A DNA stretch of 10,459 nucleotides from Acidobacteriota bacterium (GTDB lineage: Bacteria; Acidobacteriota; UBA6911; RPQK01; JADFOI01): the NCBI GenBank assembly GCA_030624355.1, contig JAUXKG010000050.1, positions 1 through 10,459 of the forward strand, in the 5' to 3' direction. The notes under the pieces are model-generated. The model saw nothing but the letters and a program-made list of their open reading frames with translations, did not search any database and was not told where the DNA came from. The position numbers and the translations under genes were made by a program. The stretch's first letter is position 1. Every line of letters starts with the position of its first letter. Below, piece by piece: positions 7,124 to 10,459 of the stretch.

Positions 7124-8629
7124 ATGGAACCGTGGATGGTGGCCACCAGTCTGATCTTTGCCTACCTGGTCCTCACCCTGATCCTGGGAGTCGTGGCCAA
7201 CCGGAAGCTGGCGGTCGACATGGAGGATTTTCTCCTCTACGGTCGGCAGGCCGGCTTCGTCGTTCTTTATCTGACTCTGGTTTCTACCTACTATTCGGCC
7301 TTTGCCTTCCTGGGCTCGAGCGGATTTTTTTTCACCCCCGGCGTGGGCTTCTGGGCAGCCGGTACTTGGGCCGCGACGACCGGTATCGTCACCTACACGC
7401 TGGGCAGTAGGATCTGGGCGCTGGGCAAGCGCTTCGGATACGTCACACCGGCAGATATGCTGGCCGATTTCTACGAAAGCGAAGTGATCCGGGTCGTGGT
7501 GGCACTGGTATCGGTCCTCTTCACCATTCTCTATATTCAGGTTCAGGCTCTGGGCCTGGGGTACATTCTCTCGACCGCCTCCGGTGGCCATATTTCGTTC
7601 CAGTTGGGTACGGCCATCCTGCTGGCAGTGGCGGTGGCTTATCTGATCATCGGAGGACTGAGGGCCGTTTACTGGACCGATGTTCTGCAGGGAGTGTGGA
7701 TGTATGTGACCATCTGGGTCGGAGCTCTGGTGCTGAGCTATCAACTGTTCGGCGGTCCACTGAAGTTGTGGCGCCGGGTCGCTGTGGAGCGACCCGATCT
7801 GCTGACCCTTCCCGGTCCAGAGGGATTCTTTACCCCGGGAATGTGGGTCGGAATGGGGATGGTGCTCACCTTCGGGGTGGTAATTCAGCCCCAGATGATG
7901 ATTCGTTACTACACGGCCGTTTCAGCCCGAACCATCAGGTGGCTGGGCGCAACCATCCCCATCTACTTCATGACTCTCTATATACCGGCCGCTCTGATCG
8001 GTCTGGGGGGCGCTCTGGTGATGCCGGAGCTGGAAACCCCCGACCGCATTTTTCCGGCTCTGCTGTTTCGCTACACCTCCCCCTGGTTGACCGGGATCGT
8101 ACTGGCGGGAGCCGCCAGCGCCGCCATGTCGACACTGGACTCCATTCTGCATGCCAACATGACGGTGCTCACACGCGATATCTACCAGCGCTATATCCGG
8201 CCCCAGGCCAGCCAGGCCCATTACGTGTGGATCGGCCGGGCCATCGCCCTGGGGTTGGTGATATTGGCCTACCTGCTTTCCGTCTACACCTTCGATTCTC
8301 TGGTGCTGCTGGTGGCCCTCTCGGGCGCCGGAGCGCTGCAGTTGATGCCGGCCCTGTGCGGAGTCTGTTTTCCCACCCGCTCTCCCTTGACCCGAACCGG
8401 GGTGCTGACGGGAATAGGCAGCGGTCTGCTGGTCCTCTATCTCACCGTGATCGTTTATCCCCATCCCCTGACCCTGCACGGCGGGGTCTGGGCCTTGGGG
8501 GTCAACCTGGCTCTCACACTGTCGGTGTCACGATTCACCCGGCCGCCCCGCCCCAGCACCCTGAACCGCATTCACGGAACCCTGGAGGAGTTTATCTACG
8601 GGAAAGAGGAGAAGGCAGAGAGAGCATAG
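7124..8629 (+). CDS. Sodium:solute symporter (SSS family)
   Basis: This 501-residue inner-membrane protein has about 13 hydrophobic helices with SSS landmarks in order: DMEDFLLYGRQAG (32-44) after helix 1, TLVSTYYSAFAFLGSSG (51-67) in the next helix, YLIIGGLRAVYWTDVLQG (173-190), QPQMMIRYYTA (255-265), and ASAAMSTLDSILHANMTVLT (331-350). Ser336 and Thr337 align with the two hydroxyl residues of the Na2 sodium site of the vSGLT type. The family uses the sodium gradient to import sugars, amino acids, carboxylates or vitamins; DUF3311 pairing and overall look fit the pantothenate/carboxylate-like branch, but the substrate is not determined. The C-terminus has the motif NRIHGTLEEFIYG (about 479-491) before a charged tail. 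ATG 7124 is the first usable start, since an in-frame TGA lies at 7115-7117; the ribosome site is weak, which may point to coupling with the DUF3311 gene. Confidence 0.93.
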   Translation: MEPWMVATSLIFAYLVLTLILGVVANRKLAVDMEDFLLYGRQAGFVVLYLTLVSTYYSAFAFLGSSGFFFTPGVGFWAAGTWAATTGIVTYTLGSRIWALGKRFGYVTPADMLADFYESEVIRVVVALVSVLFTILYIQVQALGLGYILSTASGGHISFQLGTAILLAVAVAYLIIGGLRAVYWTDVLQGVWMYVTIWVGALVLSYQLFGGPLKLWRRVAVERPDLLTLPGPEGFFTPGMWVGMGMVLTFGVVIQPQMMIRYYTAVSARTIRWLGATIPIYFMTLYIPAALIGLGGALVMPELETPDRIFPALLFRYTSPWLTGIVLAGAASAAMSTLDSILHANMTVLTRDIYQRYIRPQASQAHYVWIGRAIALGLVILAYLLSVYTFDSLVLLVALSGAGALQLMPALCGVCFPTRSPLTRTGVLTGIGSGLLVLYLTVIVYPHPLTLHGGVWALGVNLALTLSVSRFTRPPRPSTLNRIHGTLEEFIYGKEEKAERA

Positions 8630-8651
8630 CTGACTGAATGTCACAAAGTTC

Positions 8652-8679
8652 TTGACTGGAGCTCAGATACAGATAAGGT
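8652..8679 (+). promoter_or_regulatory. Possible promoter before the PilZ gene
   Basis: TTGACT (8652-8657), a good -35 match, is followed after 16 bases by TAAGGT (8674-8679), a weak -10. The same AAGG could instead be the ribosome site of GTG 8690, 11 bases away, so the two readings compete. Confidence 0.25.
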
Positions 8680-8689
8680 AAAAGACCTC

Positions 8690-9016
8690 GTGAAAGATGA
8701 CCGCCAGTTCGAGCGCATCGAGATCTCTATCCCTTGCCGAATCTCCTGCCACGATCAGATAATCACTGGTCGAATCACCAATCTGTCACCCGGCGGAGCC
8801 TTTGTTACTGAGGCTACCGAGGTACCCGCTGAAGGTTCTCTGATCGTGCTGACGCTGCAGGACGATCACGGTATCAGCCTCAGAGCAAGGGTTAGTTCCA
8901 AGGTCATCCACAGCTTCTGGGAGATCATCGAGGACACTCAGATTGCTTCCTTCGGTGTTGAATTTCGGGAGCTTGAAACCTACGTCAGATCGAAGCTCGA
9001 ATACCTCTTCGAGTAA
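8690..9016 (+). CDS. Single-domain PilZ protein (cyclic-di-GMP receptor)
   Basis: The 108-residue protein is essentially one PilZ domain. RQFER (5-9) supplies the RxxxR motif and NLSPGG (31-36) the (D/N)xSxxG motif that together wrap cyclic-di-GMP, so ligand binding is expected to be intact. FGVEF (88-92) is the usual closing strand, followed by a short C-terminal helix. There is no signal peptide or membrane helix, so it should be cytoplasmic. Stand-alone PilZ proteins act as adaptors that change the behaviour of a partner when cyclic-di-GMP rises; the partner is not evident here. The start is GTG 8690: no ATG, GTG or TTG lies in frame between it and the symporter stop codon, and the RxxxR motif excludes later starts. 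It sits 60 bases after the symporter gene. Confidence 0.88.
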   Translation: MKDDRQFERIEISIPCRISCHDQIITGRITNLSPGGAFVTEATEVPAEGSLIVLTLQDDHGISLRARVSSKVIHSFWEIIEDTQIASFGVEFRELETYVRSKLEYLFE

Positions 9017-9050
9017 CCGATCGGAGTGCGCGTCAGATCTAAGAAAGGAC

Positions 9051-9080
9051 TTCCCTCTTTTCTCTTAGCCGGGCTATACT
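9051..9080 (+). promoter_or_regulatory. Possible promoter for the hydrolase gene
   Basis: TATACT (9075-9080) matches the -10 consensus at five of six positions; the best -35 at usual distance is the weak TTCCCT (9051-9056, 18-base spacer). Transcription would begin near 9087, which fits translation from ATG 9095 or 9116 and not from the upstream GTG 9026. Confidence 0.3.
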
Positions 9081-9115
9081 TGGTGTCGGGAAAGATGAAA
9101 CATTTCGGGAACACC

Positions 9116-10024
9116 ATGAAAGAAATTCGGCCAGTTGGCGGAAAACTTATCTTTGGAGTGTCTTTCTGGATGGTCCTGCTGCTCTCCCTGCACACCTTCG
9201 GTCAGAGAGCAACCACCGGCACAGCCGACATCGATGGAGGTAAGCTCTACTACGAGGTGATGGGGGAGGGTCCAGCACTGGTGCTGATCCATGGAGGAGG
9301 GGTGGACCGTCGGATGTGGGATGACCAGTTCCAGGTGTTCGCCAAACACTACAAGGTCATTCGCTACGATGTACGTGGTGCCGGAGGCTCTGAATATCCT
9401 AAGAAACCCTACTCCCATTCCCGTGATCTGTATGGCCTGTTACGGTTTCTGAAGGTCGAGAAAACCTCTCTGGTGGGCCTCTCGCGAGGAGGCCGAATCT
9501 CCATCAGCCTTATCCTGGAGCATCCGGAGATGGTGGAGACCCTGATCCTGGTCTCTTCCAACCTGGGCCGTTTGCCACAAGCCTACCGTGAGAGATTTTC
9601 CCAGGTTCTGACAACAATCCACCAGGAGGGACTGGTGCCCGCAGTGGAGGTCTTCCTGGACGATCCCTTTCTGGCGCCTGGTCAGAAGCACCTGAGGGCC
9701 CGCCGGCAGATGCGGGAAATCTTGACAGACAATCTCCCCCTGTTTCTCTTTTCGCGCGACTCCAAACTGGATCAGCGACTGGATCCGCCTGTTCATCAGA
9801 GGCTGGACGAGCTCAATCTTCCCACCCTGATCCTCTCAGGAGATCAGGATCATCAGTTGGCCCGGGCCAACGCCGATGCCTGGAAAGCCGGTATCTCAGG
9901 GGCTCAGAAGGTGGTCATTCCGGATGCTGCTCACCTGGCCAACATGGACCAGCCGGAACGATTCAATCAGGTAGTCCTGGACTTTTTGGCTGTTTCCTTG
10001 GATATCTCTGCCTCTCAGCATTGA
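9116..10024 (+). CDS. Secreted alpha/beta hydrolase
   Basis: From ATG 9116 the product is 302 residues, with a signal-peptide-like start (basic residues 2-10, hydrophobic 11-28, possible cleavage near FG-QR). The alpha/beta hydrolase fold follows: the oxyanion segment LIHGGGVDRRMWD (57-69), YDVRGAGGSE (84-93), nucleophile elbow GLSRGG with Ser123 (121-126), the acid in LSGDQD (Asp245, 240-245), and His273 in PDAAHLANMDQPERF. The Ser-Asp-His triad is therefore complete, and a lid region lies near 150-225. It probably cleaves an ester or related bond outside the cytoplasm; haloperoxidase-like or lactonase-like relatives share this pattern and the substrate cannot be told. In-frame alternatives are ATG 9095 (7 more residues) and GTG 9026 (30 more residues); the latter has no spaced ribosome site and would put a second hydrophobic stretch before the signal peptide. 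It is convergent with the exporter gene, 28 bases apart. Confidence 0.85.
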   Translation: MKEIRPVGGKLIFGVSFWMVLLLSLHTFGQRATTGTADIDGGKLYYEVMGEGPALVLIHGGGVDRRMWDDQFQVFAKHYKVIRYDVRGAGGSEYPKKPYSHSRDLYGLLRFLKVEKTSLVGLSRGGRISISLILEHPEMVETLILVSSNLGRLPQAYRERFSQVLTTIHQEGLVPAVEVFLDDPFLAPGQKHLRARRQMREILTDNLPLFLFSRDSKLDQRLDPPVHQRLDELNLPTLILSGDQDHQLARANADAWKAGISGAQKVVIPDAAHLANMDQPERFNQVVLDFLAVSLDISASQH

Positions 10025-10052
10025 CCACCCGCCTGGGGAAAGTTCGAGCTCG

Positions 10053-10459
10053 TCAGCTATCTTGTTCATCCGGCCGGACCGCTGATGCAGCAATGAAATG
10101 TGACACGCGAGGCAACCCCACTCCTTGGTGAAAGACACGAACCCGATCTTCGATCGTCTTATCCTCCTGAGTCAGGCGCTGGTGCTGACGCACGTGCTGC
10201 GCCCACGATTCCACCACGAAGTATTCCAGATAGCGGCTGGGCTCGGCGGCATCCCGAAACAGACCCCAGCGAATGGCCCCATCACGAAGGCGTAACCTGC
10301 GTAGTTCCTCGATGGCCGAATCAAATGGTTCCGACTGGTTCATTTCGATCTGGTACTCGACCGTCACCATGACCGGGCCGTCTTCCGGCTTGAGATGCAT
10401 TTCCAGGGTCGGATGTGCCCAATGGCTCGAAGGAGAAAGATCCACTTCCTCCTCAGGCA
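10053..10459 (-). CDS. MFS_3-type exporter, C-terminal part, truncated by window edge
   Basis: This minus-strand frame ends with TGA at 10053-10055 and is open to the right edge, giving about 135 residues of the C-terminus. The visible part has no membrane helix. After a linker rich in acidic and Pro/Ser residues (EEEVDLSPSSHWAHP) it contains a soluble monooxygenase-like alpha/beta fold: PVMVTVEYQIEM, then RRLRLRDGAIRWGLFRD, YLEYFVVESWAQHVRQH and PRVSHFIA. This tail is characteristic of MFS_3 (DUF894-type, EntS-like) major-facilitator exporters, whose twelve helices would lie upstream, outside the window. Members export siderophores or drugs, though most are uncharacterised. A GTG at 10443-10445 preceded by GAGGAGG looks like a start but is better read as Glu codons of the linker, since the frame continues upstream. 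It converges on the hydrolase gene. Confidence 0.72.
   Translation of the reverse strand, partial: PEEEVDLSPSSHWAHPTLEMHLKPEDGPVMVTVEYQIEMNQSEPFDSAIEELRRLRLRDGAIRWGLFRDAAEPSRYLEYFVVESWAQHVRQHQRLTQEDKTIEDRVRVFHQGVGLPRVSHFIAASAVRPDEQDS

Noticed and set aside
7058..7744. Long minus-strand open frame (228 codons) opposite the symporter gene
   Set aside because: Its product is low-complexity, rich in Gln, His, Asp and Arg, with no domain, and it lies antisense to a clear SSS gene. It is a shadow of biased codon use.
7696..8637. Plus-strand 313-codon frame overlapping the symporter
   Set aside because: It is in another frame of the same strand, Arg/Gly/Ser-rich and without any recognisable motif, while the symporter frame has all family landmarks.
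8627..8690. Stop-codon readthrough joining the symporter and PilZ proteins (same frame, no stop between)
   Set aside because: Twenty stop-free codons in the same frame are easily due to chance, and the context after the TAG does not resemble known readthrough signals.
10100..10372. Plus-strand 90-codon frame at the right end
   Set aside because: It is antisense to the exporter tail and has a Pro/Arg/Ser-rich product with no domain.
10443..10457. GTG with GAGGAGG just upstream on the minus strand, as the start of a small stand-alone protein
   Set aside because: The spacing of two bases is too short, the purine run is explained by Glu codons, the frame stays open to the edge, and the domain is the known tail of MFS_3 exporters.

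Overview
The window looks like a chromosomal segment from an Acidobacteriota-type bacterium. The basis is inference from protein families: an Oar-like TonB-dependent receptor with an N-terminal carboxypeptidase-regulatory-like domain and the 'SLYGAHENSALNARPFF' style of barrel entry, a lipoprotein amidohydrolase, a DUF3311 plus sodium:solute symporter pair, a stand-alone PilZ protein, and moderately GC-rich coding sequence. No rRNA, tRNA, CRISPR array, transposase or clear phage gene is visible.

Layout from left to right. Bases 1-717 (minus strand) hold the N-terminal 239 residues of an exported lipoprotein amidohydrolase that runs off the left edge. A 263-bp divergent spacer with a long interrupted inverted repeat follows. 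On the plus strand come a non-canonical Nramp-fold transporter (981-2480), a membrane-anchored double-Cache sensor that ends just after its second membrane helix (2629-3732), a TonB-dependent receptor with a TTG start (3885-6764), a small DUF3311 membrane protein (6829-7077) and its partner sodium:solute symporter (7124-8629), a single-domain PilZ protein (8690-9016), and a secreted alpha/beta hydrolase (9116-10024). The right edge (10053-10459, minus strand, convergent) is the C-terminal tail of an MFS_3-type exporter whose membrane part lies outside the window.

How the genes may work together: the receptor, DUF3311 protein and symporter are closely spaced on one strand. They could form a two-membrane uptake route, with the receptor moving a ligand across the outer membrane and the symporter moving it across the inner membrane. 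The Cache protein could sense a related ligand in the periplasm, but no output domain (kinase, methyl-accepting or cyclase) is encoded here. The Nramp-like protein lacks both signature metal-binding motifs of its family, so its substrate is open. No substrate can be read from the sequence, and the pathway link is inference from gene order.

Most of the window is ordinary accessory metabolism and transport. The points most worth a second look are the orphan Cache sensor, the non-canonical Nramp protein, the receptor's short plug region and the inverted repeat between the divergent genes at the left.
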